Shown in pieces: positions 8,021 to 18,995 of a stretch of DNA of 23,875 bases; the stretch's first letter is position 1; each line of letters starts with the position of its first letter. Origin of the DNA: Larix sibirica (Eukaryota; Streptophyta; Pinopsida; Pinales; Pinaceae); contig NWUY0300005616.1 in NCBI GenBank assembly GCA_004151065.3, positions 30,831-54,705 of the forward strand. Direction: 5' to 3'. The notes below the pieces were generated by a model. The model did not search any database, was not told where the DNA came from, and worked only from the letters and a program-made list of their open reading frames with translations. The position numbers and the translations under genes are program-made.

Positions 8021-9440
8021 ATTTGGATTTCTTACATATAAGAAAACAAGTAAATCGATTCTACTATTCTTTTCCCATATAAAGGTGGAAGACTTATAAC
8101 CAATAGTGACCTTTATATAACATTGGTAATCTATTTAGTCTATGATTTTAAGACTTAACTTTCACCATATTAAATATAAGCAAATAACATACATCCATGT
8201 TTACTAACCTATTAACCATTCTAATATTTGTAGAGTAACAACTAATCTAAAATCAATATTTTACTCTTTAAAATCAAGAATCTTTTACTTCAACAAACAA
8301 TCATTTTCAAGTAACTCTTATATTATCCAATGCACAAATCCATCAATAAAAGCAATGTAGTTAATCCACCATAATAATTATAATCCTTTACAACTACCAC
8401 TTAATTACACAAAATTCTCTTGGAGTTATCTATTATGTTAAAATAGTATAACCTTACCATCTTTCTCCTGGTAGATTTTCCAACACATGATAGTTATTAC
8501 TTTACTATTATAAGGACACATGCTCATGATAGTTTCATCTAGTAACTTCTATGCAACACTTACACCTTTTTACCTCATAAAAACAATTGGATAAGTTTAC
8601 AGATGAAGCTTAGGTAATAACAATTTATTCTATTAATCCTTTCGTAGTCTTCTTTTAGACGTACAAAAGCATTCTTAAAAACTTAGGTTTAGTTATAACC
8701 TTGAATTATTTCTAAGAAGGTAAGATTACATCATAGTTTGATGGAAATATAAGAATATTCCAATATGTTTATTTTAATCAACAACCTATCCATAACATAA
8801 TTATATCAATCATTACTTAAGAACATTAACTCAACATATCATTCCCTACCATTTTAATCATACGAAAGAACTCTACACATTTGCAATAATCTCATTTGTT
8901 TTCAAAACAATCATGAATAATTCTTTACAATGCTTGATAAACAATAATACAACACAACGACGATGAATACTTATCTGAACTAAGTGGACTTGGGACTAAA
9001 GGCTTGATTGCAACTTTCCACCCAACTTTTTGACTCTCTATCAAACCTCTGTCGAGAGGCCACTCTCAAGTTAGACAAAAATCCACTGAGGTGATAGAGT
9101 TATAAAATCTCTATTACTCTCTTGTAATATGATAATCTAAAGCAAGGACTTATAATATTATACTTAATGTATATATGGTTTTAATCCAACATAATTCAAC
9201 GCTAAGGTACTAGGGCTTTGCTGTCCCCCCTTCTCACACATTCTACACATAAATCACACACCCTTTTTTTTACCTACTTTGCAAAAGTGTTTGGGGCTTC
9301 ATATATAATAAATATTTATTTTTACCAAAGTACGGGCAAGGGTTCCGACCTCTTTGGCTCATTCTATTCATAAATAAACTATATAAAGATCATAACAGAG
9401 AAATATTAACTAAGGCTAGATCCTTGTTGATTTACACCCA
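8021..9440. other. AT-rich non-coding DNA, nothing recognised
   Basis: No reading frame of note, tandem repeat or transposon protein on either strand. TGTAATAT at 9123-9130 is the inverted counterpart of the ATATTACA that ends the LTR-like sequence at 17520. It is a possible far end of that LTR, but this is weak evidence. Confidence 0.4.
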
Positions 9441-9442
9441 AC

Positions 9443-9900
9443 TAAGGGCTGCACCCTTCACATTGTGCAGGTAACAACATATAAGCATGTGCTGCTTAAA
9501 CTAGGGCTGCGCTCTTCATTCAGAGCTTAGGCTTCAAACTTTGAACAAAATAACACTTGCAAACAAATACTCAAATACTGGGCCTGCGCCCTCTTCAATC
9601 AGAGCTCACGCTTCACATTTGGCACAAGATAACACTTGCAAATAAATATTGGGCCTGTGCCCTCTTCAATCAGAGCTCACGCTTCAAATTTTGCACAAGA
9701 GAACACTTGCAGATCTTACGCTTCACATTTGGCACAATATAACACTTGCAAACAAATTGCATAAAAATATTAGGTCCGTTCCCTTCACAGTCCTCACAAA
9801 CATCAACGCCTAATCAAAAGAATGGCTCAGGGCTACGCCCTTCACTGCCATCACAAACATCAAAGCTCACGCTTCAGACTTGAACAAAATAAATATCATA
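9443..9900. repeat. Degenerate ~72-bp minisatellite
   Basis: Repeated blocks contain GGGCCTGCGCCCTCTTCA, AGAGCTCACGCTTCA and ATAACACTTGCAAA. Clear unit starts are at 9504, 9580 and 9651, with partial or rearranged units to about 9900 and a weak one at 9443. The units differ by indels and substitutions. This is unlikely to be coding, although a short frame spans part of it. Confidence 0.75.
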
Positions 9901-9950
9901 ATATTTGTGTCAACCTTAAGTTATGGCCTCAAGGGATACACCCTCTTCAT

Positions 9951-10088
9951 AGGCAGCAATAGTGAGTATCTTAACGTGTATTAACGTGTATGTGCACTAG
10001 TAGTAACCCCAAGAACTATGCCTTAGGCAGCAATAGTGAGTATATTAACGTGTATGTGCACTAGTAGTAACCCCAAGGACTATGCCTT
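9951..10088. repeat. 74/64-bp tandem duplication
   Basis: AGGCAGCAATAGTGAGTAT starts at 9951 and at 10025. The units then share TTAACGTGTATGTGCACTAG and a CCCCAAG.ACTATGCCTTA end. The first unit has an extra 10-bp internal duplication of TTAACGTGTA, which accounts for the length difference. Confidence 0.85.
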
Positions 10089-10335
10089 AAACAAAAAGGG
10101 CTCTACTCCCCATTTTTCGTAAATAAAAGATCTCTTAATTTTTTCTTGATTGTCAAGCAATTCTACAATGAAAAGCTTTTTGGGATTATTAAAGCATACT
10201 TAGTTTAGTTTTAAAGCATTTATGCTTTTAATAAAATGGTAACTTGATTTCCAATGTATTTATATAATGAATTTTTTTATAATGAATGATTTTTTTTTGA
10301 GGATTTTTAGAGCTTTTTAGGACTTTAAAGCTTTA

Positions 10336-10353
10336 AAGCCTTTACACGATTTC
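10336..10353. repeat. LINE target-site duplication, left copy
   Basis: AAGCCTTTACACGATTTC matches 16723-16740 at 17 of 18 positions. The one difference is CACG here versus CATG there, the transition expected from CpG decay. Confidence 0.8.
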
Positions 10354-10918
10354 TTTAAAAAAAAAAAGATTATTTGAATTTAAAAAAAAAAAAAGAATGG
10401 CCGTGGCTAGTAGCCAAAATCGACAAGTTACAGTGTTCATGATTTAACATCAAAGAGTTGCTCGCTTGTGGCCGTAGCTTGTATGAGAGAAATAATGAAA
10501 TTCTTCCTAACCAAAATAGTGGAATCTTCAGTGCGTTCAGCTCGCTGCAGCTTGTATGAGAAAATTGAATTCATTTGCTAAACGGGCATCTATGCAGAAC
10601 AAAGTTTCGAAAGAGTAATTTGTTGCTTCTAGAAATGGTTTTCATGTTGAATATTGGAGTCGAGAGAGCATCCAGATCCAATACTATAAACTTCTAAAGT
10701 GTTGTATGAGATCAAAGTGATAATCCATTGTCATTCCGATCCAGTTCCAATATAATAATCTTGCTGATGGAAAGGCATTCCGATGTCATTGAGTTCTATG
10801 CAATGGTAATCCTTGTCTTGATGTATGCTCAATCATTTGGCTGGAAATTCGAGGTTCTGAGATATGATTTTAACCATCAATCAATGACAAGTGTGAGACC
10901 AGTAGCAGGTTGTCATGA
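10354..10918 (-). other. LINE 3' untranslated region with poly(T) tracts
   Basis: Between the ORF2 stop (TGA at 10921-10919) and the target-site duplication. Several stops occur in all frames on the element strand. The last ~60 bp carry runs of 13 and 11 T (plus-strand A runs at about 10382-10394 and 10357-10367). A plus-strand open frame at 10728-10931 is in antisense and lacks any family resemblance. Confidence 0.6.
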
Positions 10919-13900
10919 TCAGGGAATGTGATGGTATTCTGTTTCCCCATCTGAAAATTCAATTTTCCTGGATGTTAAACCAGTTCCAGCTTTTGCTTTG
11001 ATGTCAGCTTCGTAATTTAAGCTTCTCATGATGTGATAAGCTTTGAAGTAATCGAATGTACTCGTAATTTGTTGAATTTGATGGATGATTCTTTCAATGG
11101 CCAAGTTGTTGTAGATAGTGTGTGTGTTGAAAGCCTTGATAATTATAAGTGAGTCTCCAAACACTTGTAGTTTCTCAAGCTCGTGCTTTTTGGCGATCTG
11201 GCAACCTTTCAGAAGTGCTAATGCTTTTGCAATATTGTTGGAACAAGTTCCTATTCCCCATCTGAATCTGGCTCTCGGCATTCCTCCAATAAAAATCAAG
11301 ACTCCCCTGCGCCAGCTACTCCAGGTTTTTTTGGAGGCACCATCAAAATGCAGACTGCCAATGTTCTGCTTGTTTCTCCAGTCTTCGAAATCGGAATTGA
11401 AAAGCCTGATTTTCCAAGGGGGGTTCTGGATGTGGGATCTTAAACCTTTTGAAGGATTGGGGAGAGAGGTGCCAATCCAGTTTATTTCAATAGGTGTGAG
11501 ATTAGAGTCAGAGGAATTAATGGAGGAATTCAAGCATTCAAGAAGTAAACCTTTGGCTTGTCCGACGACTTGTAGGGTATTGAGAAGGGAATCCTGGAAA
11601 ATTGCTTTGTTTATGGCTAACCAAATTTTCTAGCATGTAAATTTGGGGATGGTAACCCAGATTTGGAGCCTGAGCTTCTTATTCGAAAGGGGTGAGGGGT
11701 AGGTGGCCATTCCAATCTTTGAGAAGGCAGGTGGTGGTTTGGAAGGTGGGCATGATGAGGTTGAGATTGTGAAGCATGAGATTCCAGATTGTTTTTGTAA
11801 ACTGACAATCAAGGAAAAGATGATCTATGGATTCAGAATTATTGTGGCAAAGGGGACACCAATGTGGTCCAATAAATCCTCTCTTGATTAGATTGTCCCC
11901 AGTGAGGATCTTTCGGTGGGCGAGAGTCCAAGTAAAAAAATTAATTTTTGGAAGTCCAAATGGATTCCACACCAAATCCCAAAGACTTTTCCTTGAAATT
12001 TCATGGCTTTGGAGTGCGCTGAATCCTTGGGCAGCGGTGTATTTTCCTTTGGACCCCAACCACGCTTATCATTGTCATGGGAGTGAGTTGGAGCACATCT
12101 GATCAAGCTTTTTGTGAGGATATTTCTGGAGTGTTCAAGAGCTGTAGGGATGGAGAGATTTTTCCATATGTGCCAAGTACTGGTGGGGCTCCAATCACTA
12201 AGATCGTTCATAGTGTTAATTCCATTTTGAGTAAGCCAATGAGTGATATATCGGAGTTCTAGATTGTTCTTGAGAGGCTTGTTTCCCATAATTCTGTCAG
12301 TGAAAATGTTAATGTCTTTCCCATTTCCAGGAACCCAATGGAGCTCATTAAAGAAAAACTGCCACGCGGTTTTGAATAGATTCCAGATTGAGGTACCTTT
12401 GGAAGTCGGTTTGCTGTCGAGGCATCTGAGAGAATCGCTATTGAGATATTTCTTCTTTAGCAGACGGCTGACTAGATGTTGGTTGTTATGCAAAATTTGC
12501 CATAGGATTTTGCCTCCCATGGCCATGTTTATTTGGGAGGGATCTCAGATTTGGAGGCCACCTGAACGCTTTGGTTGCTTAATGATGTTCCAATTTACCA
12601 AACGTATTTTATTCTCATTGTTCCTGCCTCCTGTCCAAAGGAACTCTTTTAAGAGTTTACTGATGCGATCCGTTACTCCTTTGGGGGTTAATATAAGAGA
12701 GGATTGGTAGATTGGGAGGGATGAGAGGACTGCCTTTAGCATGATCATTTTTCTGGCTTTATTGAGGAAAAAACCTCCCCAATTCTTTATTTTGGTTCTG
12801 ATTTTATTGATGATGTCTTCCCAATTTCTAGATTTTGAGATTCCTTGAGAAATGGGAAGGCTAAGGTACTTGAACTTGTCCCATTTTTTATGGACTTTGA
12901 TGCTGAGAATCTGGGTGATGTTGACAGCGGATGTATTGCTCAAATTCCATCCGTAAATAGCGCTCTTGTGTAGATTGATCTTACTTCCAGTGGCTTTGCA
13001 ATACCATTCCAAATTTTGCTTAAATTTCTAGGAAATTATGGAAGAGCCCCCTCCTAATAAAAGGGATTCATCAATGAAGAGGGTATGGTTAAGGGGCATG
13101 GAATTAGGTGCTAAATTGAGTCTAGGTAAGGATCCATTTCTGAGTTCAGAGTTCAACTTTCGACCGAGGGAGTCATGTAGAATGATATAGAAGAAAGGAG
13201 ATAGGGGGAAGCCTTGTCTAATTCCATGGGTTGAATGGAAGAAATTGGTCGGGTGACCATTTACCAAGGGGGCGATCTAAGGACCTCTTATGCAGGCAGA
13301 GATCCAGTTGATGAATAGTTTCTCAAAACCAAAATGTTCCATAACTTTGAGAAGAAAAGCATGCTTGACGCGGTCAAAGGCATTTGCCATATTGAGTTTG
13401 ATCAAAATACCTTTTTCTTTGCGTCTTTTGTTGGAGTGAATGGCTTCTTGAACTAGGATGATGTTATCGAGGATTTGTCTTCCTTTTAAAAAGCCTCCTT
13501 GGTTGTCTGAGATTATCTTAGAGAGGAGTGGCTTCATTCTGTTAGCTATCATTTTGGAGATTATTTTGTAGGATGAGTTGCATAAGGAAATGGGTCGAAA
13601 TATGTTGAAGGAGTTGGGGTTTGTTTCTTTTGGGATTAGAGCGAGGATTGTCGAATTGGTGCAACCTCTGATCTTTGCTTTCATGTGGAAGTCTCTGATC
13701 ATTCTCATGTAATCAGTTCTAATGTAATGCCAACAAGCTTTGTAGAAATGGATGGAATATCCATATGCTCCTGGAGCCTTGTCAGGATCGAAGGACCAGA
13801 TAGCGTTAATGACTTCCTTTTCAGAGAAAGGCTTGAGTAGGCCGCGATTGTCTTTTGTTGTGATGCTCTTCAGGATGTGCTCGAGAAGGACATATTCACC

Positions 13901-15138
13901 GTCTTCTTCATCGCTGTCATCCTCCATGAAAAGGCTATAGAAATGATCATGCGCAATGACTTTGATGGTTGATTCGTTGTCGAGTTTGATTTCTGAAATG
14001 TAATTGATGGAGTGCCTTACTTTGGTTTACTGGAAATATGAAGTGTTCCTATCGTCGGCTTTGAGCCAGGTGTTACGAGATTTTAATCTCCAGTATTCCT
14101 CCTCTTTACGGAAAGCATGATATAGTTTAACTTGATGCTTGACTTCTTCCTATAACGCGACGCTGTCAGTTGGGTGATAATCCGACATGTTTTTATAGTT
14201 TTCCAGTTCATCAAGGACTTTCTTTCTGTTGTCAGAGGGTGGGGGGTAATTGGTTTTGTCCCACTTCTTTAAAGCTTTCTTGGTGATGATGAGTTTCTGC
14301 ACCCATATGAATCTGGGGGAGCCGGTTATGGAAGTTCTCTAGCTTTTACTTAAAACGTCCCAGAAGCTTGAATGATCAAGCCATTGAGGACTAAATCTGA
14401 ATGGGATCGGTCCAAGATCTTCATCATCCTAGAAATGGGGGAGGATTGGTTTGTGATCCGATGCCAAGTTTTCCATTATTTTTGAGCTGATTGTTTGCCC
14501 TTTAGTCATCAGGCTTCTTTGGATAAGAAATCTATCAAGACGGGCCATAATGTTTGCTTTTCCCAACCGCTTGTTGGACCATGTGTATTTTACTTTTTTG
14601 GGTTTGATATTGATCAAATCCCAATTCTGAATGAGTGTTTCAACATTGGATTTGAATGTATATTTTCCAGTGATGCCTCCCTTTTTTTTAGTAGTGGAGA
14701 GGGTTATATTCAGGTCACCAACAAGAATGAGGTTCTGTGGGGTGTATACTTCCAAGAAATCTTCCAATAGATTCCAACAATTTTTTTTTTTTTTGAGTAA
14801 AGATTATGGACATACAGATTGAAAAGCACAATGTGTATGTTGCTTTGGATGTGAGTGAGTTTTGTGAAGATCCAGTGTTGAGTAGCGTAGGAGCTGCGTA
14901 GTTGAAATTTGTCTGAGGACCAAAGGGTTGCTAAACCACCGAATGCTCCTCTCGCGTTGACAGCCATGCCTGTATTCTTTTTCCATTTTTCCTTACCAAT
15001 CTTTAAGATAATATTTTCATCGATCTTGGTCTCTTGAAGCAAGAGGATGTATGACATCTATATTTTTTGGAGATCTTTAACCGCTTCTAGTTTTCTAGGG
15101 CTACCCAGTACTTTGCAATTCCAAGAGACCAACTTCAT
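10919..15138 (-). pseudogene. LINE ORF2: endonuclease - reverse transcriptase - RNase H, broken
   Basis: The ATG at 15138-15136 overlaps the ORF1 stop. The endonuclease (about 15138-14429) keeps LLLQETK, GDLN, YTWSN, ARLDRFL and SDHKP. The reverse transcriptase (about 13850-13040) shows DPDKAPG, LIPK, FRPISLCN, GFLKGRQILDNI, KLNMANAFDRV and RQGFPLSP. zf-RVT (about 12030-11800) has CPLC...H....C. RNase H (about 11360-10960) has FDGAS, GDS and NYEAD. Catalytic damage: motif A Asp is Asn (13393-13391), FADD is FIDE (13078-13067), and the RNase H Glu is Lys (11227-11225). In-frame stops lie at 15060, 14431, 14341, 14152, 14029, 13279, 13030, 12547 and 11632. Frameshifts lie in the A14 run at 14794-14781, near 12050 and near 11700. 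The intact enzyme would nick DNA and copy its RNA at the nick. Confidence 0.92.
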
Positions 15139-16629
15139 TATCTATTGTTGTGGGTAGATGATGGGCCTCCTCTTGTTGAATCTCCCATTTTATTTCCTAC
15201 TAGTATTGCTCTGGTATTCTTCCTGGATGCCATGTCTATTAAGGCTTGGGCTCCTTGTATCTTCTCACGCTCAACTTCTTCTTCCCTTAGATCTTTGGTT
15301 GATTTCCATCCAAGTTTTCTAGATGATCTATCTATTAGATATTTTGGTGATGTGGGGGAGACTAATAGTTTGGTTTTTGTTATTTCAGTATAGGAGGTAG
15401 ATGGCATACCTGTTCTTTTGGGGCTTGGTGTGTTTTGAGGCTGGAGTTCTTCTGAATCTGCTTGGAATTGAGGATTTTCCCTAGTTTCTTGCTGTTCAGG
15501 AATTTCTCCTTCTTCTGGAGCTTCAGGGACTTCATGAATATCAGGAGTTTCTAATGACTTGAATATGTTTTCGTTGTTAGGAGCCTTTTGATGCTGATAG
15601 TCAACTTTCCAATAGTTTTGACCTTTTGGTAAGATTTTAGGTCCTGATTTTAGGATGGGTTTTTTTTGTATTGTAGTCCATTGCTCTTTATTCCCTCCTG
15701 TCTCCGGATCTGCAGGATTCTTCTTGCAAGATCGAGCGAAGTGCCCATATTCGTGACAATACCTGCATTTGAAAGGGATTTGTTCGTAGTCCAATTCCTG
15801 AATGTGGGTCCAATCTTCCATAGAGAGTTTTATGGATTCTGGGAGTCCACACTCCAGATCTACTTCAACGCATGTTCTAACGCAAGCATATTGATCTTTT
15901 CGATGTGCCGTGTCAATATATTTTCCAAGGGTATTTCCAATGGCTTCTAGCGGTTCATGATTCCAACAATGAAGAGGTAGATGTGGGAGTCTTACCCATA
16001 CTGGGACCGCGGATGGAATGTCTTGGGTTGGGTCAAAATCAGGATTCCATTTGTTCATGTAAATCCCTTATGGCCCCATGAAGTATGGGACATTCTTGAA
16101 TATTAGTTCGTGATCTTGTTTGCTTTCAAAGACGAAAGCGAAGAATCCCTTTCCGAGGAACTGAGATCTAACTTCATCTGATATCAAAGGTCTCCAATTC
16201 TTCTGAACCCATAGCTCGGTGGTCCTTGGGGATGGCCACAAGCCTGTGAACTGGCCAATCAAACCTCATTTTGACAGATTAATGGCTGTTTTGCAGGGTT
16301 GCTCGATCGACAATGCTATAATGGGGATCTCAGTGATTTTTTTCATGAATTTCTGCTGTGTGGCTGATAAAGTATTCTTCCCTTGAGTTGTGATTAGCTT
16401 CAAGAATCCAGAAATATCGGAGGGGGGAGGGGGGTAGAGTCTCCTCCCGATTCCATTGGGTAGGCTTGAAGGCCAATCCCTGGCCAGAGGAGGGGGATCC
16501 GATCATGAGAATTATCTCCTTGAATGTGCAACTCAAATCAGAATCAGGTGTTCGAAAGTGAGGCACACTCGGCTTCAGGATCGAGCTCAACCAAAGGCTA
16601 TGATCCTCCTTAGGGAGAGGGAGGCCCAA
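15138..16629 (-). pseudogene. LINE ORF1: DUF4283 plus CCHC zinc knuckle, broken
   Basis: The nucleic-acid-binding ORF1 of a plant L1 element, expected to coat the element RNA. The first part (16629-16345) is low in recognisable motifs. A frameshift in a 7-A run (16343-16337) leads into a second frame. DUF4283-type sequence runs about 16262-15970: GKGFFAFVFESKQD, VPYFMGP, MNKWNPDFDPTQD, PSAVPVWVRLPHLPLHCW. A CCHC knuckle follows at about 15767-15726 (CRYCHEYGHFARSC, C-x2-C-x4-H-x4-C, all ligands present). The C-terminal third is rich in Glu, Pro, Gln and Ser (about 15590-15400) and looks disordered. In-frame stops are TGA at 16268-16266 and TAA at 16070-16068, where family members have Arg before the LYLNKW-like motif. 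The final TAA (15140-15138) overlaps the ORF2 start. Confidence 0.9.
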
Positions 16630-16722
16630 TCAAGGTTATCTCATCTCGGCTCCTCTTGATAGCTCTCGACTTCTAATAATTTGCTTATGCTATGTTATTG
16701 TGGGTTGAGATTATTAAGAAGT
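16630..16722 (-). other. LINE 5' leader
   Basis: Short stretch between the target-site duplication and the first ATG of ORF1. On the element strand it begins ACTTCTTAATAATCTCAACC. No core promoter element is obvious. The leader is short, so the copy may be slightly 5'-truncated. Confidence 0.45.
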
Positions 16723-16740
16723 AAGCCTTTACATGATTTC
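16723..16740. repeat. LINE target-site duplication, right copy
   Basis: AAGCCTTTACATGATTTC, one mismatch to 10336-10353. Confidence 0.8.
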
Positions 16741-17520
16741 AAAGCATATCCTCTTTCTATAATTTTAAAGCATATCACCTTTTTATAAAATCATTCATGT
16801 AGATTTATGATTTTCATCCCCAAATATTAGCAAAGGAAAATATTTTCCTTTTAACTCTAATTTCCTATATATGAATATTTATAATTACTTAATGTAGTTA
16901 TTAATGGCCTATTTCACCATACAATAAAAATACTTAATAGTATCTTCATTAATAAGCTGGTAGTGATACTTAGCTTCTTTTCCTTTAGGGGATTAATGAT
17001 ACCTCCTGGCATCCTTATTGGGACTAAGATATCAATGATATCTAGAATGATCACTTAATTTTACTTAATATCTAATAATTAGCCTTATGCTAATAGATAG
17101 GTCATATGAGCTTGTTATTAACTTGCAGCGACTAGTAATTCCTTCGACGCTCTTATTTCGGACTGACCATTAACATAACTTAAGACGACACTTATAAATT
17201 TAAGGTCATCTAGTGAGCATCACATTTCACTTTTCTTCGAGTGCTCACAGCACCAAAATGACACCTGGTATCAAACTCATGGATTCCCAGCCATGTAAAC
17301 TCTCCCCCTATTGGATTCATGCCCCTATTGTTTAGTTGCGTCAATCCCTTCAGTCTCCTAAGTCTACAAATTCACTTTACGACTTAGGACATCACCACAA
17401 TAATTACAGTGTTTTACTGGTGGGGCCTTGGCCTTGAGCTCCTCACCAGGAACTTGTACGTTGTACACTTACATTTGTATTTTTGTTATAGAGAAATTGG
17501 GGTAAAAGAGGGATATTACA
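16741..17520 (-). repeat. Probable Ty3/gypsy 3' LTR, part right of the LINE
   Basis: Reading the minus strand, a purine-rich tract is followed at 17520 by TGTAATATCCCTC. TG-starting LTRs of the TGTAA.A.CCC type directly after a GGGGAGGA tract are typical of plant gypsy elements. The rest of the LTR would continue through 16741 and resume left of the LINE at 10353. I could not define the far end; a candidate is TGTAATAT near 9123. A stem GTGAGCA/TGCTCAC surrounds 17214-17248. No paired LTR is visible in the window, so this is tentative. Confidence 0.4.
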
Positions 17521-17538
17521 TCCTCCTCCCCTTAAAAA
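17521..17538 (-). promoter_or_regulatory. Polypurine-tract-like sequence
   Basis: The minus strand reads TTTTTAAGGGGAGGAGGA immediately before TGTAATATCCC. Such a tract primes plus-strand DNA synthesis in LTR retrotransposons. Just upstream, the minus strand can be read as MNTEDGVIFKG, similar in style to gypsy polyprotein tails, but too short to be proof. Confidence 0.42.
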
Positions 17539-18670
17539 TAACACCGTCCTCGGTGTTCATGCTGTTCAAAAATTTGACTTCAACTTCCAATTGTCTTGCA
17601 GAATACAATTTCCATCTATTTTTGTTTGCTTTGGCATCTCTACTTGGATGTCTTTAAGGTTCTTCTCCTTTCCAAAACCTGTATTTTACACAAGCAATAC
17701 AAACTCTTTCTAGAATTTCATCATAAAACATATGCATACATATGATTATTCAAAATCAAGAAGAACATAAACAATAATTTCCTGTGCAACATCCTATTGT
17801 TTCCTTTTCATAGCAACTCTTTCTGAGTTCAGTTTTACTTACAAAGCTTCACTTTGTAATATTCCTCCACCTACAATATATGTCAATCATACACGATATA
17901 TATAAATCATAGTTTAAGACAAAATATTCACATATTTCTTTTCATGGCACATAACCTTGCCACATATAACATGCTCATCCATACCTCCTGTATGGTAGTA
18001 CTTCTTCTCAAGTACTCTTAGTCATTTTCAACTTGGTTTTCACATAAAGCAATCATATAATTTTTCATAACATGAGCATAACATAATCATAACATGAGCA
18101 TACCATACTTATAAGCAAAATTTGAAAACACATATTTATAATAGTACTAATGTACGTATAGGTAGTTCAATCCGTGAGCATAATATGCACCCATGGTCAT
18201 TCATCCTGGGCCTATTCTCACAATCATCGATGAATACCATTACAATGACTTTTTTCTTATACTATGGTGCCGTCCAAGATCACTTTATGTGCCCTTTGAG
18301 GTTCCCCATACCTCGACACGACTTGCGGCTACAACATGCCCCATCCAACATGAGGACGATACCCTTTCACTTTACTATATAGTTTCAGGTGTATCTCCTA
18401 CCTATGCTCTTTAGGATGTGCATACAACTTGGGCGTCCCCACAGTTGTTCAACAAACCCAAACACTGAGCCAAACCAATACTCACTTGGTCATAACAGGC
18501 ATTCACATACTCACACATTTCTTACTTTATTATTATTTGTTTGTTTTTATTAGGTTCATTTGTTAGACAAGGCCTTGATTATGTTAGTAGGTGAGAGAGT
18601 TCTTGTTTTCATTAATTCCATTATTCTTAAGGGTTACCTCTTATAAATTGGCAGCCAATACTTTAGACTT
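17539..18670. other. AT-rich DNA, possible gypsy 3' coding remnant, otherwise unrecognised
   Basis: If the polypurine tract is real, the minus strand here should contain the end of a gypsy polyprotein. I see only a weak candidate at 17705-17540 (EILERVCIACVKYRFWKGEE) with stops. The segment 18140-18420 is less AT-rich, with two overlapping short plus-strand frames but no recognisable protein. A 22-bp near-duplication (CATAACATGAGCATA...) lies at 18066-18108. Confidence 0.35.
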
Positions 18671-18675
18671 TATCA

Positions 18676-18995
18676 TTGATGCCCCAGAGTTCCCAACTCA
18701 ACATCAATCACTTTAGGGTTTTCCAACTCAACCTCAATTATATTTGATGCTCTAGAGTTTTTCCAACTCAACATCATTTCAAATATATTTCAATTCAATC
18801 TTCCTTGATGATCCATAGTTCTCAACTCAACATTGAGTCAAGCTTATCCTTGATGCTCCAGAGTTTCCCCAACTCAACATCAAGTCATCATAAACAATAC
18901 TGATGCTCCAGATTCCTCCGACTCAACAACATATCAACATAATAAATCTAATTGGTCTTGATTCTCTAGAGCCCTCCTACCCAACATCAATCAAT
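18676..18995. repeat. Degenerate 45-68-bp minisatellite with TTGATG...CATCAA units
   Basis: Units begin TTGATGCTCCAGAGTT (variants) at 18676, 18744, 18805, 18850, 18900 and 18958, and most end CAACTCAACATCAA. TTGATG and CATCAA are inverted complements, so most units could form a short stem. An extra half unit lies near 18712. Unit length varies and substitutions are many, so the array is old. Confidence 0.75.

Larger units (their letters stand above)
10354..16722 (-). mobile_element. Near-full-length dead L1-type LINE with RNase H
   Basis: A 6,369-bp non-LTR retrotransposon on the minus strand, 5' end at 16722 and 3' end at 10354, framed by an 18-bp target-site duplication. Order from the 5' end: short leader (16722-16630), ORF1 with DUF4283 and a CCHC knuckle (16629-15138), ORF2 with endonuclease, reverse transcriptase, zf-RVT and RNase H (15138-10919), then a 3' untranslated region of about 565 bp. 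This is the architecture and size of plant L1 elements. At the 3' end the element strand shows two poly(T) tracts, the last followed by only AAA, so the usual poly(A) tail is minimal or eroded. The sequence on both flanks shares AAAGCAT-rich motifs, so the LINE seems to have inserted into one pre-existing repeat. Confidence 0.88.

Noticed and set aside
9443-10088. Possible CRISPR-like array
   Set aside because: Units are adjacent and degenerate with no unique spacers of constant length, and the context is a plant genome. It is a minisatellite.
10728-10931. Plus-strand 67-aa frame
   Set aside because: Antisense in the LINE 3' untranslated region, no similarity to any family I know.
11118-11633. 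Plus-strand frame of 171 aa
   Set aside because: Exact antisense shadow of the LINE RNase H region, which has clear family motifs on the minus strand.
17265-17275. TGGTATCAAAC, resembling a plus-strand primer-binding site
   Set aside because: It conflicts with the better-supported minus-strand polypurine tract and LTR start at 17538-17520. The match to tRNA-Met ends after eight bases.
18122-18414. Two overlapping plus-strand frames of 86 and 73 aa
   Set aside because: No recognisable motif, no context, and they overlap in different frames in repetitive DNA.
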